DNA of 64,000 bases from Locusta migratoria (GCA_026315105.1 CM048750.1:110825297-110889296), one strand, 5' to 3'; shown: positions 1-10,735, counted from the first letter of the stretch. Translations and numbers: made by a program. The notes: a model not told the origin generated them from the sequence alone.

Positions 1-56
1 AAACGACCGAATCCGCAGGCTTTCCACGGATTTCTCCCACACCACGGCCTCCCAGT

Positions 57-280
57 CGCTTGGATTACCCGACCTACAACCCTGACTTTCATCTGTTTGG
101 TCCGTTAGAAAAATAACTCAAATGGAAGTGCTTCAACTGCGACAACGAACTGAAGGACACAGAAAAGGACTGACTCGTGTCACAGCCATAGGAATTCTGG
201 GAACAGGGAATCCTTCGGCTCGTTAAAGAGTGGTGGTTTCTTCTGAATAGACTTCAATTATACCCATAGCGTCGTTTCAT
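57..280 (+). mobile_element. Mariner-like transposase, C-terminal relic
   Basis: In the frame starting at 62 the sequence reads DYPTYNPDFHLFGPLEK and then a stop. This matches the mariner block around the third catalytic Asp, followed by HLFGPLK. Beyond the stop the same frame continues with W-K-rich and D/E-rich residues and a segment FWEQGILRLVKEWW, which fits the C-terminal helix of mariner transposases. Internal stops show it is dead. The N-terminal two thirds would lie left of the window. Superfamily assignment rests on motif recognition only. Confidence 0.7.
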
Positions 281-458
281 TCTTTCGCCCTTTTCATTTG
301 AACATCCCTCGTACAACGCAGGGGATGGAGCAACTGGTACTAAATAGTACACAGCAGACATTTTGCTTTCACACACGAGTCAAGGTGTGTACTTTTGGTG
401 TCATTTTTTGTTATTCCTGTGTTTTATTGCAGTGTAAAGAATATTTGTATCATACAGC

Positions 459-1490
459 TTGCGCTTGACATTGGACAGAGCCCTTACTTTTAAGCAACAC
501 TGTCACAGCACCAAGAGAAAGGTCTGTGCCAGGAACAACATACTGCGCAAACTGACAGGTTCGTCATGGGGAGCTCAGCCACATGTTCTGCACACCACCG
601 GACTAGCGCTCAGTATCTCGGCAGCGGAATATGCGGCGCCAGTGTTGAGGAACTCGGCGCACGCTAAACAAGTTGGCATCGTTGTGAATGAAACAGTACG
701 TATCGCCACAGGATGCCTCAAGCCAACTCCAACAGCTAAAATTTATCCTATCATAGACATAGCACCACCCGCTTTTCGAAGGAAAGTCTCCGCCGAGATA
801 GAAATGTCAAAAGTAAAGAACGACCCTCGACACCCGATGCATTTGCACCGCAAACAAGGGGTCCGGTTGAAGTCCCGCAAGAGTTTCATTGACACAACTG
901 AAGAGCTCTTCACCAAGGCCAGCATAAGGAGTATATCTTTGTGGAAAGAAACGGCACCACACTCCGCGATGGACCTCCGTGAGGAGACATTACTCCACCC
1001 TGGAGTAACCAGAAGCAAATCAGACCTACTGACCAGGATGGGGGCAGAGACTCCATTTATTGGACAGGAACCTGTCCTGACAATCACCAAGGCAATGATC
1101 AAATTGGAGCTACGTAACTGGCTCAGAAGACAGCACGTAGAATATTGGACCAAAGTCCATCAACAAAAACATGGCAAGGTAATGATGCCAAAGCCATGTT
1201 TTAAAAGAAGCTCTGCAATCCTGGGTCTCAACAGGAGAGAGATTAGACTCACGGTTGGATTGCTGACAGGCCATGGGAATTTCAAAAAACACCTACGTAC
1301 AATGGGAATAACAGAAGAGGACCCTAAATGTAGGATCTGTGATGACGGTGATGAAACTGCATCACATCTAATCTTCGAATGCATTGCATTGGAGAATAAA
1401 AGGCACAGAATATTTGGGACAACCAGGCCCGAAGAAATTGTGTCTAATAAAGAACTGGTAAAAGGACTCCTTGCACTGTTCATTGGTTAG
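459..1490 (+). CDS. Non-LTR retrotransposon ORF2, C-terminal part (343 codons open)
   Basis: This is the longest open frame in the window. It begins at a TTG, so 459 is only where the frame opens, not a true start. The first about 100 residues (LTLDRALTFKQHC, then RNNILRKLTGSSWG and LSISAAEYAAPV) match the region just after the reverse transcriptase palm in arthropod jockey/CR1-type LINEs: a thumb-like segment with the conserved LRKLTG.WG and AEY.APVW patterns (the final W is lost here). Near the C-terminus, residues about 290-310 contain CRICDDGDETASHLIFEC, a CCHC zinc knuckle typical of LINE ORF2 ends. The RT catalytic motifs and the endonuclease are absent, so the copy is 5'-truncated. The frame is intact for over 1 kb, which suggests a fairly young insertion. 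The exact clade is not certain. Confidence 0.75.
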   Translation: MRLTLDRALTFKQHCHSTKRKVCARNNILRKLTGSSWGAQPHVLHTTGLALSISAAEYAAPVLRNSAHAKQVGIVVNETVRIATGCLKPTPTAKIYPIIDIAPPAFRRKVSAEIEMSKVKNDPRHPMHLHRKQGVRLKSRKSFIDTTEELFTKASIRSISLWKETAPHSAMDLREETLLHPGVTRSKSDLLTRMGAETPFIGQEPVLTITKAMIKLELRNWLRRQHVEYWTKVHQQKHGKVMMPKPCFKRSSAILGLNRREIRLTVGLLTGHGNFKKHLRTMGITEEDPKCRICDDGDETASHLIFECIALENKRHRIFGTTRPEEIVSNKELVKGLLALFIG

Positions 1491-1605
1491 CTTTAGTGAA
1501 TATACAGGGAGCGATACCGCACAATAAACTTAGTTTCGGTGCGGGCAGTGGCGGGTTAGACCAAGACTGTTTTGGCTTCCCTGGAAAAGTCAAATCAAAT
1601 CAAAT
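1491..1605 (+). mobile_element. 3' UTR and TCAAA-repeat tail of the LINE at 459
   Basis: Directly after the stop codon lies a short untranslated segment with AATAAAC near 1524. It ends in three tandem TCAAA-like units just before 1606, a simple-repeat tail of the kind that ends many non-LTR elements. Confidence 0.6.
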
Positions 1606-1815
1606 CTACTGAAATAGGGATAGTGATGATAACAGTTGTGAATGCGGGGCAGTACAGGATTTTAACCATCTACTGACTTGTCCAAACATGTCAAGAACAT
1701 GTACTATGGACGATATTCTTAAAGTAAACGACAAAGCAATCTATGTTGCTGATTACTGGAAAGGGAGAATATAATCGGTGTAACCGGACCTGACACGGAA
1801 AAAGAAGAAGAAGAC
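1606..1815 (+). mobile_element. Second LINE 3' end with zinc knuckle and GAA-rich tail
   Basis: A 52-codon frame from 1619 to a TAA at 1772-1774 reads a zinc-knuckle motif CECGAVQDFNHLLTCP, then KVNDKAIYVADYWKGRI and stop. This is a common C-terminus of insect LINE ORF2 proteins. The element ends in an AAGAAGAAG tail near 1800-1813. It abuts the tail of the preceding LINE directly, so two 5'-truncated insertions sit end to end in the same orientation. Confidence 0.65.
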
Positions 1816-1883
1816 GGCTTGCGCTTTTAATTCCCATCTTCCTTTGTCTATAGGTCCACACACGTTGGTATTTATAGCGCCTA

Positions 1884-1896
1884 CCCCCCCCCCCTC

Positions 1897-1928
<32 letters not shown>
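1884..1928. repeat. Poly-C and (CA)n microsatellite
   Basis: A run of eleven C is followed within a few bases by about 15 CA units. Confidence 0.95.
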
Positions 1929-1929
<1 letters not shown>

Positions 1930-1954
1930 CAAGCACGCTAGCGCTTGGAGAGAA

Positions 1955-2480
1955 ATACCACGGGGCAGCGTAGGAGGCGGCGAAGAGTGAAGGGTGGAAA
2001 GCATTACAAGGCCGCGGAATCCGGTTGTTCACTGCGCGGGTTATCACATCTGCTGCATCACGGCGCCCTGGCAGAAATTAGCGTAAAATTAACAGCAGGC
2101 GGCAAACGGCGAGGAGCGCCGCAGCCCGAGGGCATCTTAATTCAATCAGCGGCGGCACCCCAGCCAGCCGGGGCGGAAGTGCGGCGCCGGTGTCTGTGCG
2201 CCAGGCCGCCTGATTAAAACGCGCTGACGCCCGGCGTGGGCGGCGGGTGGGGGGGGGGGGAGGGGAGCGCGGGTGGGGGAAGCCGGAGTGCGTGCCTGCA
2301 CGACGTCCCCCGCGGCGCTCGCCTCGAATGCGAGTGTAGCCACGCGCGGCGCCGAGCATGCGGCCAGCCGCATCCCGATAACCTATCTCCTCTCGGCGCA
2401 CGAGCGCGTGCGTAGCATACGCTGTCGGGGGACCGGTTACAGGGCAGGTATTCCAGACACTAAGCTGTTCGGCGCGTCGC
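1955..2480. other. GC/CpG-rich island 1
   Basis: Strongly GC-rich with many CpG and a poly-G stretch near 2250. AT-rich cores are embedded in the GC-rich DNA, for example AAATTAGCG near 2075, TTAATTCAATCAG near 2136 and GATTAAAACG near 2213. No coding homology is visible in any frame. Possible host regulatory DNA; see the finding on islands. Confidence 0.6.
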
Positions 2481-2798
2481 CAGTGGAACAATGCCCTCTC
2501 CAGTCCTGAATATTCACGCCGCGCCAGTTGGATACATGAATATCAAACTACTCAATACATTTTGTCCGACGAAAGCAAATAAAATGAATAGATTATTTAG
2601 ACTTATTAATGTGACGACATCTGGTGTGCATCAACAGTCGGCAGTTAACTGTAAAGCTGTCCTCAAACGGATGAGTAACGACACCAGCTCATAAAACTTC
2701 TGTCAAATTATTCCTTTACGTAAAACAAAATATTACAGAAAATATTTCAACTAAATAAGAAAGTCCCACGACCTTTTACAAAACGTGAAGGCGAAAAA
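2481..2798. other. No feature recognised
   Basis: Ordinary AT-rich DNA; short frames here show no family resemblance. Confidence 0.5.
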
Positions 2799-2984
2799 GC
2801 CGGGCGGAATAGCCGTGCTCACTAATGCGCCTTGCTGAGGTGCGCGCAGCCGTTCGCCGTCGGAGGTTCAAGTCCTCCCATGGGCATGGGTGTGTTGTTC
2901 TTAGGTTAACTTCGTTTAAGTAGTTTGTAAGTTAGGGACCGATACCACTGCAGTTAGGCTCCGTAACTTTAGGAACATTTGAAG
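2799..2984 (+). mobile_element. SINE-D, tRNA-headed
   Basis: The head reads GCCGGGCGGAATAGCCGTG (box A region) and GGTTCAAGTCC (box B), then ATGGGTGTGTTGTTC and the body shared with SINE-A/B (AAGTAGTTTGTAAG, AGGGACCGATACC), ending in AACATTTGAA. Flanking GGCGAAAAA and GGAGAAAAA may be an imperfect target-site duplication. Confidence 0.8.
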
Positions 2985-3285
2985 GAGAAAAAGAAATTAC
3001 GACAGAGAAAGACGCAATCATTACACACTATATTGCTACCCACCACTTCCATCAACTGCGCTAAATATTTCAATTTTCCAAGATGCGACCTCCTATTTTG
3101 TACTATGAGATTCGGAAAGCTTCATTTGCCAAATAAAATTGGCTGTTGATTATAACACACCCTACCAAGAACGGTTTTTGAAGAATTCTTAATTTGCATT
3201 TGCCTCAAACAGGTGTACTTTCATAGCACACGAAGATGTAACGTCTCCACATCTACCAATTCTACATCAATACTCCGGAAGTCAC
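2985..3285. other. No feature recognised
   Basis: AT-rich, no coding or repeat signal that I can name. Confidence 0.5.
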
Positions 3286-3376
3286 TTCACGCGTGGTCTA
3301 AGGCAAAATGCTACGATCTGGGCAGTCGCTCTCGCCGGTGGTTACAGTCCTCCTCCGTGTGTGTGTGTGTGTGTAC
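3286..3376 (+). mobile_element. Degraded SINE head ending in (GT)n
   Basis: GCGTGGTCTAAGGC resembles the box A region of SINE-B and GGTGGTTACAGTCCTCC a decayed box B. It runs straight into about ten GT units, where intact SINE-B has CATGGGTGTGTGTG. The body is missing. Confidence 0.5.
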
Positions 3377-3426
3377 TGCGGTACAGAACGTCTCTCCCTG
3401 TATCGTCTGCCACTAGATTTACCTGA

Positions 3427-4302
3427 TCATCTGTGGCACGCTTTCGCGCTTACTAGATGAGTCTGAAACAAAGTGCACTGCTCTCCTTTGCATCTTCTCT
3501 GTCTTCCCCTTTGCATCTTCTCTGTCTCGTATATCAACTCTAAGTGGAACGGATTCCCCACCGAGAGGCAATATTCAGTTGTCAGTCCTTGCACCATTCG
3601 TCGACACATTGCAAATCCTCCCTTTTTATACAAAAATCGACAAACGACGAAGAATATTCGAGAGATGTTCAAAGAGCTGTTGCTTAGAAGTTCCATATCA
3701 CGGAAGTAATGTGAGATGCGATGAAAACGTTTCCGTTTGATGGCCTTGCGGCTGATAAGCAACGTAGTGCAAGTACATGAGTTACAAGCAGCGGTATGGA
3801 GGCAAGGGGCTACTGCAGCATTTGAGTCTTTCCGGTGAGCATACGGAAATGCAGAAACGTAAACTATGAAAATGATATCACCAACAGAACCAGCGTGGTG
3901 TACTTCTTTTCTTGGCTGCAGAATGACAAAAACTGGCAGACATAGTCGGAGAATGAAGAATGTGTAGGGGGTGAGCACGTTCCAAAAGCCACGGTTACGG
4001 AAATGTTGCGTCAATGTACTGGCAGGGATTCGACACGAGGCGCTGGTCCATCTTTCATCACAAATGTAGCAAAGAAATGAAGCCAACACAAGTGGCAACA
4101 TTCCAGCTCCTGCCCTAAAGGTCTTGATCTCTTCCAATAGAATTATCACTCTTTCGGTCCCATAAGTGGACAATCCAGGGAGAGAGATAGCATGGTGGCA
4201 CAACAGACACGCATTATCTACACTGGCAAAGTCGCGGCTATTATTGACCCCTGGCGAGCCGCTTTCCATCACAAACGACAAGAGTTTTTTTATGGGACTC
4301 AA
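3427..4302 (-). pseudogene. 291-codon open frame with a LINE-C relic at its C-terminal end
   Basis: On the minus strand a frame opens at a TTG (4302) and stays open for 291 codons. Residues about 230-265 (TTEYCLSVGNPFHLELI, then EKMQR) look like the CR1/L2-type LINE block LEYCSSVWDP...IEKVQRRA. Continuing in another frame, positions about 3500-3425 read MQRRAVHFVSDSSSKRESV, the next part of that block, after a 24-bp tandem duplication (GACAGAGAAGATGC repeated) that shifts the frame. The first about 225 residues match nothing I know; they are Cys-rich with short hydrophobic stretches. The upstream part may be fortuitous. I do not assign a host function. Confidence 0.4.
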
Positions 4303-4619
4303 GTGAAATGTCGTCGCAAGCTTGTCGAGGTGGTTTTAACAAGTTCTGAATCTAATATTTACATTTTAGTTGAATGAGACGAACATCAAGTAACATAGGC
4401 ACACGTTTACAGCTGGCTGCAGTTTTCCTCATAAGACATTTGTTACCAACGACAAATCGTATGCTCTATTTACAATAGCACTTTTATACTGACTTCTTAT
4501 GACTGTTTCAGCTGTACACAAATCCTGTTTACGCGCCCTTTACAGTGGTAATAAGGCGACGAGCGCTAAAAGCTGGCTTGATACAAACACCGGCGATACT
4601 GCCTACGGTGTTACCCATC
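4303..4619. other. No feature recognised
   Basis: AT-rich DNA without a recognisable element. Confidence 0.5.
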
Positions 4620-4701
4620 CAGTTGCCGCAGTAAGCGAGCATTCTAAGGCGTCTTTCTGAGGAACGCGCGGTTTCTCGCCGTCGGGGGTTCAAGTCCTCC
4701 C

Positions 4702-4768
<67 letters not shown>

Positions 4769-4862
4769 CTTTAAAGTGCTTTAGTTTAAGTAGTTTTTGA
4801 GCCTAGAGATTGGTACCCGCGACAGCAAAGTCCCTCAGATTCACAAAGATTTGAACACGTTT
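4620..4862 (+). mobile_element. Diverged SINE-B with expanded (GT)n
   Basis: The head has GTAAGCGAGCATTCTAAGGCG and the box B GGGTTCAAGTCC. A GT run of about 31 units (4703-4765) fills the usual GGGTGTGTGTG linker. The body then resumes (TTTAAGTAGTTTTTGAG) and ends ATTTGAACACGTTT. Confidence 0.75.
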
Positions 4863-5640
4863 CTAGGTGACAAAATTTTTGTTAGCACAGCTGCCCCTCG
4901 CCGCCCAGACCAAAAACCAGGATTCGTCACTGGCCGTGAAGGGTCGACGATTCTGACGATCAAGAATGCGTGGTAGACAGTTACGGACTTCTTCGGGCAA
5001 CAGAGAAAGGTGTTTTACCAAGGGTGTATCTTCAACCTGGTGTAACGGTGGAATATTTTTCTGCCTCACTGGTATACCAATTCTCAAATGTATAGCCTTC
5101 AAACTGGAACTTTTTCATCATCCTTGTAATATAACACACATCGAATGTGGGCTTAAAATGCAAATGGGAAATACAATACGATGTCTCACAAAATCTGCTG
5201 GTGAGGTGAAGAGGATACTTGCTATTTATTTGTTCAACTTTATGTGATGAAATGCCTCTGCAACAAGGTAAAGCAAGACGTGGCGTTACCAAACTCGTAC
5301 AGCTCGATGGCGAGCAGCCGTGAAAAGTTTCTGTGACAATGTACTTCTAATTCTGATTCCTTTTACGAATGTAAGGAATGTGGCATGACAATTACCGATC
5401 TGAACGAGCTTTTACGATGCAAAACTATAAATGAGTTGTTCCAGTGTCTACAATTTATGATTGATGTAACTTTTTTGTTCCTTGCTTGCTTGCGAACCAA
5501 AGTTGTGAAGAATTAACACTTATAAAACTACCTACAGAGTGAACCCGAACTGAAATAAACATTTTCTCTAAGTCTTTGGGTATGAAGAATCTTCTATTGC
5601 CAGTGTTTCGCAGAAGAGCAACGATTGGATGTCCAGCCAA
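4863..5640 (-). other. Unidentified stretch with short minus-strand frames
   Basis: Minus-strand frames of 61-86 codons lie here. The one ending near 4863 contains TASDESWFLVW, which is like the first-Asp block (GDESW) of Tc1/mariner transposases. It lies downstream of the Tc1-like N-terminus at 5650-5816 and could be the rest of the same decayed element. The intervening residues do not match well enough to be sure. Confidence 0.3.
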
Positions 5641-5649
5641 CGAAGTCCG

Positions 5650-5816
5650 AATCTGTAATGAGGTATTGTCGCCCGGTCCCTCGACGTTTCGATGTGATTT
5701 CCATCTCTTCTAAAGACACTCACCACAGCACTCCTTGAACAGCCAACAAGTCGAGCAGTTTCCTAATGCTCGTACCTGCCTCGGTCAAACTCTTGTAGAC
5801 TGCGCGCCTTCCCCAT
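5650..5816 (-). mobile_element. Tc1-like transposase N-terminal relic (HTH region)
   Basis: From an ATG at 5816 (minus strand) the frame reads MGKARSLQEFDRGRYEH, stop, then ETARLVGCSRSAVVSVFRRDG. This fits the paired-like DNA-binding start of Tc1-type transposases (LxEFDRGRI...ARxVGCSRSAV). An in-frame stop and missing residues show it is inactive. Confidence 0.5.
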
Positions 5817-6017
5817 TCTACACACACAACACGCTCACTGACGTCGCCAATGGTTCCCAACTTCTGGTCCGCAAAAACTACAATTAAGGTCCGCGAAATA
5901 TTTACAATTACATACTATTATTAATTTTAATAATTAATTGCTTCTTATGTGGTCAGTTCATTTAATTTTCTATTAAAAGATTCAATTAGAGTAGTACTGT
6001 TAACACACATGTTACCA

Positions 6018-6045
6018 AACGTTCAAATTTGTAGAGCTTATGGGA
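6018..6045 (-). mobile_element. SINE-A 3' end, split by LINE-R
   Basis: ACGTTCAAATTTGTAGAG followed by CTTATGGGA is the antisense 3' end of SINE-A. The element stops here and resumes at 6958 after a LINE-R insertion. ATGGGA is repeated at both junctions (6040-6045 and 6958-6963). Confidence 0.8.
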
Positions 6046-6957
6046 AAGGGAGTAAGACAGGATTGTAGCCTTTCTCCAATGTTATTCAATTTGTACATTG
6101 AGCAAGCTATAAAGGAAAGCAAGGAGAAATTTGGAGAAGGAATTAAAGTTCAGGGGGAAGAATTAAAAACATTGCGTTTTGCCGACGACATAGTAATTCT
6201 GTCAGATACAGCAAAGGTCCTGGAAGAGCAATTGACCGGAATGGACAGTGTGCTGAAAGGTTCATATAAGATGAACGTTAACAAGAGCAAAACTAGGGTA
6301 ATGGAGTGCAGTGTAAGAAAATCAGGTGATTCTGAAGGAATTAGATTAGGTAACGAAGCAATAAAGGAGGTAGATGAGTTTTGTTACTTGGGCAGTAAAA
6401 TAACAAATGATGGTCGCAGACAGAGGATATAGAATGCAGAATGGCAATGGGTAGAAAAGCGTTCTTGAAAAAGAGAAATTTGTTAACATCGAATATTGAT
6501 TTAAGCCGAAGGAAGTCCTTTCTGAAGTCATTTGTATGGAGTGTTGCCTTGTATGGGAGTGAAACATGGACGATAAACAGTGCGGACAGGAAGAGGATTG
6601 AGGCTTTTGAAATGTGGTGCTACAGAAGAATGCTGAAGATTAGGTGGGTGGACCGCATAACTAATGAGGAAGTACTGAACAGAGTTGGGGAGAAAAGAAA
6701 TTTCTGGCATACCTTGACTAAAAGAAGGGATAGATTGGTAGGGCACATTCTTAGACATCAAGGAATTGTGAATTTAGCGTTGGAGGGAAGTGTGTGGGGT
6801 AAAAACCGCAGAGGAAGACCAAGAGATGGTTACAGTAAGCAAATTCAGACAGATGCAGGTTGCCGTTCTGATGTGGAGATGAAGAGGCTTGCTCAGGATA
6901 GGGTATTGTGGAGAGCTGCATCAAACCAGTCTCCGGACTGAAGACCACAACAACAAC
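6046..6957 (+). mobile_element. LINE-R, 5'-truncated RTE-like retrotransposon, two frames
   Basis: The first frame (to 6432) starts in the RT palm (GVRQDCSLSPMLFNLYIEQA), carries the catalytic FADD box (LRFADDIVIL, about residue 47) and the YLGSKITNDGR block. A frameshift near 6425 moves to a second frame (6441-6941): MAMGRKAFLKKRN, then ALYGSETWTI, FEMWCYRRMLKIRWVDR, GHILRHQGIV and NRRGRPRDG. That is the usual C-terminal part of RTE-like LINEs. The 3' end is CTGAAGACCACAACAACAAC. There is no endonuclease domain because of the 5' truncation. It lies inside a SINE-A with a 6-bp duplication. Confidence 0.85.
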
Positions 6958-7130
6958 ATGGGACTTAACTACGGGGTCATCAGCCCCTAACCTTACAAAC
7001 TACTTATGAACTAGCTTATACTGAAGGCGACACAAGCATCCATGCCCGAGGGGGGATTCGAATCCCCGACCGCAAGGGCCGAGCAGACCGAGACTGGCAC
7101 GCCACAGACGGCTCGGCCACCGCAGCCGGC
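6958..7130 (-). mobile_element. SINE-A 5' part, continuation after LINE-R
   Basis: Continues from GGGACTTAACTACGGGG to the antisense tRNA head (GATTCGAATCC box B; GGCCACCGCAGCCGGC 5' end). Together with 6018-6045 this restores a full SINE-A length. Confidence 0.85.
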
Positions 7131-7924
7131 ACATATTTTATCCCGGAGTTTATCGAATATATTAAAAGGTTGATTAACGTTTATTTTTCTTGAACCTTGG
7201 AGCCCATGCTCACACCAAAGGAATCAAGGTGATCCTTTGTCTTAACAAAATTGCGAACCGCTGCACGTAGTGCGCACGTCTTCCTCGACAGTTGGCCCTG
7301 CCATCGCCTAAAAGGCTTTATATCGATCGTAGGTAGGTAGTCATAATGTTCTAATTGGTCAATGTATTTTCGTACACACAGAAAAATACGTGTATGAAAT
7401 AAGGAACACAATTACTCTGTACCGAACCACTGGGAAGTACTGGTACCTTACCTTGTACTAAAATTAACATCTGTTAATAGGATCTGAAATACTGTCACCG
7501 CAGTTTCAGTTCATTCTACATATGCGACATGCCACACAATCAACACAGCAATACGTCGAAAGAATATCTTCGTGTCAAGGGTAGTAATTACTTATGCTTT
7601 GAAGTATCACTATTAATTGAAGGCCATGTAACGGACGAAAAAAATAAAACAATACACGAATTGCACGCTACAATTTTACAGAACAGCACACTTTGCGCTG
7701 TAGATTGAAATATTTATCTGACGTCAATTTATATTTGTGGAGTCACTCTACCACTGGGAATTTTAAACCACTGCTGTAAGCAAAGGCGAAGAAAGCTGGG
7801 AGGAAAAATCTGGAGAAAAAACTGAGCTCTGAATCCATATTGCAATTATACTAGCACTGAGTGTTTAGAAAGTTACCGTCAAAGTGTACAATAGCAGAAT
7901 ACTAGCTTCCTGAGTATGTTATGT
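7131..7924. other. No feature recognised
   Basis: AT-rich; no coding, RNA or repeat signature seen. Confidence 0.5.
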
Positions 7925-7962
7925 TAAAAAAAATGTTCAAATGTATGTAGAACTTATGGCAA
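7925..7962 (-). mobile_element. SINE-A 3'-end fragment
   Basis: An A-run, AATGTTCAAATGTATGTAG and AACTTATGG match the last about 35 bases of SINE-A in antisense; then the match stops. Confidence 0.6.
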
Positions 7963-8984
7963 ATATCTTATCCTCCATAGTAGAACATAGTAGTTTAACA
8001 GATAGTTCCGTACTGTGCGTTTTATTTATTCAGTAAAACAAAACAAAAGTGAAAAGAAAGAAATCCGACAACAGAATATCCATTTAATGAGCAAGGATAT
8101 CGTCAGCGTGTTCGACTTTAATAGACTTATGTGCATATGGTGTCTATATGAAAGAATCTGACAGTACATCGACGCCAGTAATATACTGGTAAACTGTATT
8201 CTGCTGCGACGTAATATATGATGATGAGCAATGTTGTCAAATTCAGATATATTCGAGGTAACCTACATAAAAGTAACATAAATAATCAGGGACAACTCAC
8301 CAGGATGAAGGTATGGACACTCAGCTCTTACCTGTAACAATAAAAGAAAATCGTTAAATTTACAGAAATGAGATATTACTGTTATATCAATAGAGACATG
8401 TTAAAAAAAGTAATTAGTAGGTTTTAAAGATTTCAACACTCAACGATCATTGGGAAGTTTGAAACATGACGGGGAAAAATTAAATGAGTCACCTGGCTGA
8501 AAACGAATTTTTGACATTCGATTAGAGAGAAAACTTACAAAATATGCTGCTGTGCCTGTAAATGAAAAATATCTGAGATCCCTTTGTTTGATAGCATATC
8601 ACAGAATCAAACAAGGTTGTTACAAATGATCGCAAGATATAAGGTTACATAGGTGCTTGAAGTGAATCTACATCTTATTTCAACTTCAAACTATTCTGCC
8701 AGTGAAAATACGTTAATGTGTAGTATGTAAGGATTATTCCAAATTCGTCACAAACTGATCTTTGCACAACGAACTGAACGCAACGTAGCTCTCGATATAA
8801 AGTTGCCCATCTGAAGCTAAGTCTTCTCTGTATACACTGTGGCATGGCCGTTAGCCCGTCTGGTGCACGACTCTCGTCAAACTGCTTAGGACTTACAGCA
8901 GATAATAACAATTGAAAATATCGTATTTCACATCCAAGTCCAGAACTTTCCCTCTTGCTCCCGTACCGGCCCTAGTCAATAAAA
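7963..8984. other. No feature recognised
   Basis: AT-rich; frames are short and unlike any known family. Confidence 0.5.
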
Positions 8985-9182
8985 AATGTTCAAATGTTTG
9001 TAGATTCTATGGGACTTAACTACGGGGTCATCAGCCCCTAAACTTACAAACTACTTATGAACTAGCTACAGCTAAGGTCGGCACAAATATCCATGCCCGA
9101 GGGGGGGATTCGAACCCCCGACCGTAGTGGCCGTGCAGACCGTGACTGGAGCGCCTCAGTCCCCTCGGCCACCGCGGCCGGC
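8985..9182 (-). mobile_element. SINE-A, full length
   Basis: Antisense copy: TGTTCAAATGTTTGTAG 3' end, TTAACTACGGGGTCATCAG body, ATCCATGCCCGAGGG linker, GGATTCGAACC box B and CTCGGCCACCGCGGCCGGC 5' end. Both Pol III internal promoter boxes look intact. Confidence 0.9.
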
Positions 9183-10177
9183 CCCTAGCGTGCATTACAA
9201 TGACTTGAGTTACTACGGCGCATTCTCAGTTAAGTATTTCAGCTGGCTCACGCTTTTTCTTAACATTCCTATGATCCTGATGAGCACAATAACGGCCCTG
9301 CACTTCAGAAGCGTTCATAATAGTCACCCACAATATTTAGTTAGCTATATCACCAAATATCATTTGAATAATTATCGAAATACAGAAGCGCATTCTTGTA
9401 TTAATGCAAGTCAGACAAAATACCCAGCTAAGTATGACTTGCATATTATCCATTCAAAATACATTAAAAGGAGATTCGGTAAACAGGTTGTACAGTGCCA
9501 GAAACAGTCCACTAGTATCGCAAAACTTAAATTTTTAATTTGTCTTCGATAACATAGAACATGCATCAAAATTAACACTATCCAAACTTATGAACAGAAT
9601 TAGGATAGAAGAAGCAACAGTCAGTGTTGTGGTTGTAAATTGTGGCAGCTGTGTTCAGAAAGTACCAGAGCTGTAAGCTGAAATCATATGTACGGAAGTT
9701 GAAATCTTTGTAGGTACTTAATGCTGCCTAGAACAGAAGATACTATAGGCTCCGAAGAAACTATTTTCAACAATAAATAATTGTATGTAAGTCAATTTTG
9801 GGTATAATATGTTGTAGCGTCTCTCTCTCTCTCTCAATCACGTATAAATACATGAGTAATACATATTCGATTTTGAAAAGAGTTAATTATTTGTTTCATG
9901 CGAGATATGTGTTTTAATAATCATCCCATGATTTTTCTAATGAGAAACATTCTACTAATACTATTACTACTACAAATTCAATACAAATAAAGCTGTGTCT
10001 TGAGCTCTAGACACCTGTATGTTAAGTACAAATTCTTCCTAGCACATACAGAGGACAACCATTACGCTTGCTGGCTAAATGCTTCCTTTTAGAGCAGTTT
10101 CGATCAGTCTCCTAAGAGCGCAACACTGTCGACAATTTCTCGAGGGAACGCGAGAATTTGCCTTAGCGTCGCGTGTT
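9183..10177. other. No gene recognised; short (CT)n near 9816-9834
   Basis: AT-rich intergenic-type DNA. The open frame that runs out of the SINE into this stretch has no family resemblance. Confidence 0.5.
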
Positions 10178-10190
10178 TCTCATACCTATT

Positions 10191-10376
10191 CAAAAAAAAA
10201 ATGTTCAAAAGTTTGTACAGTCTATGGGACTTAACTACGGGGTCACCAGTTCCTAAACTTACAAACTACTTACGAACTAGGACGGCACAAATATCCATGC
10301 CCGAGGGGGGATTCGAACCCCCGACCGTAGTGGCCGTCCAGACCGTGACTGAAGCGCCTCAGTCCCCGCGGCCGGC
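10191..10376 (-). mobile_element. SINE-A with 13-bp target duplication
   Basis: Antisense SINE-A with an A-rich tail. TCTCATACCTATT (10178-10190) and TCTCATACTTATT (10377-10389) flank it, a target-site duplication with one mismatch. Confidence 0.9.
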
Positions 10377-10389
10377 TCTCATACTTATT

Positions 10390-10657
10390 GATAAAATGCT
10401 TATTTACAGAGTACCTCATAACCACCCATCTTCATTTTAACAAGAAATTTACCCCCAATTTGTGTTTGTTTAGTTACAAATAATTTTCGTACTGCACCAC
10501 ATTTTAATATACCTTTAGAACTGTAACAGGCCCACGTTTATTCCGAAATGGTGATAAAAACACTATAGCACCTGAAGAGATGCCCTCCATTGCACTGGAC
10601 TGAAAGTGGATCGTGTATGAAATAAATCACGCTAGGTGGTTGAAGACGGTTTGCCTC

Positions 10658-10688
<31 letters not shown>

Positions 10689-10735
10689 CAAACTAGCAAA
10701 TCCGAAAATGTTTCCAAGTATGAAGGAAGTGGGGT
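10390..10735. other. No gene recognised; poly-T at 10665-10689
   Basis: AT-rich with one homopolymer run. Confidence 0.5.

Noticed and set aside
8987..9182. CCCTAG as target duplication of the SINE-A at 8985
   Set aside because: Only six bases and not directly adjacent on the left side.
9127..9552. Open frames beginning MPEGGFEPPTV...VTxAPQSPRPPRPA and similar, repeated at 10201, 11391, 37265, 39495, 40337 and 52065
   Set aside because: These are translations of the antisense SINE-A tRNA head running into flanking DNA; the shared peptide is an artefact of the SINE.
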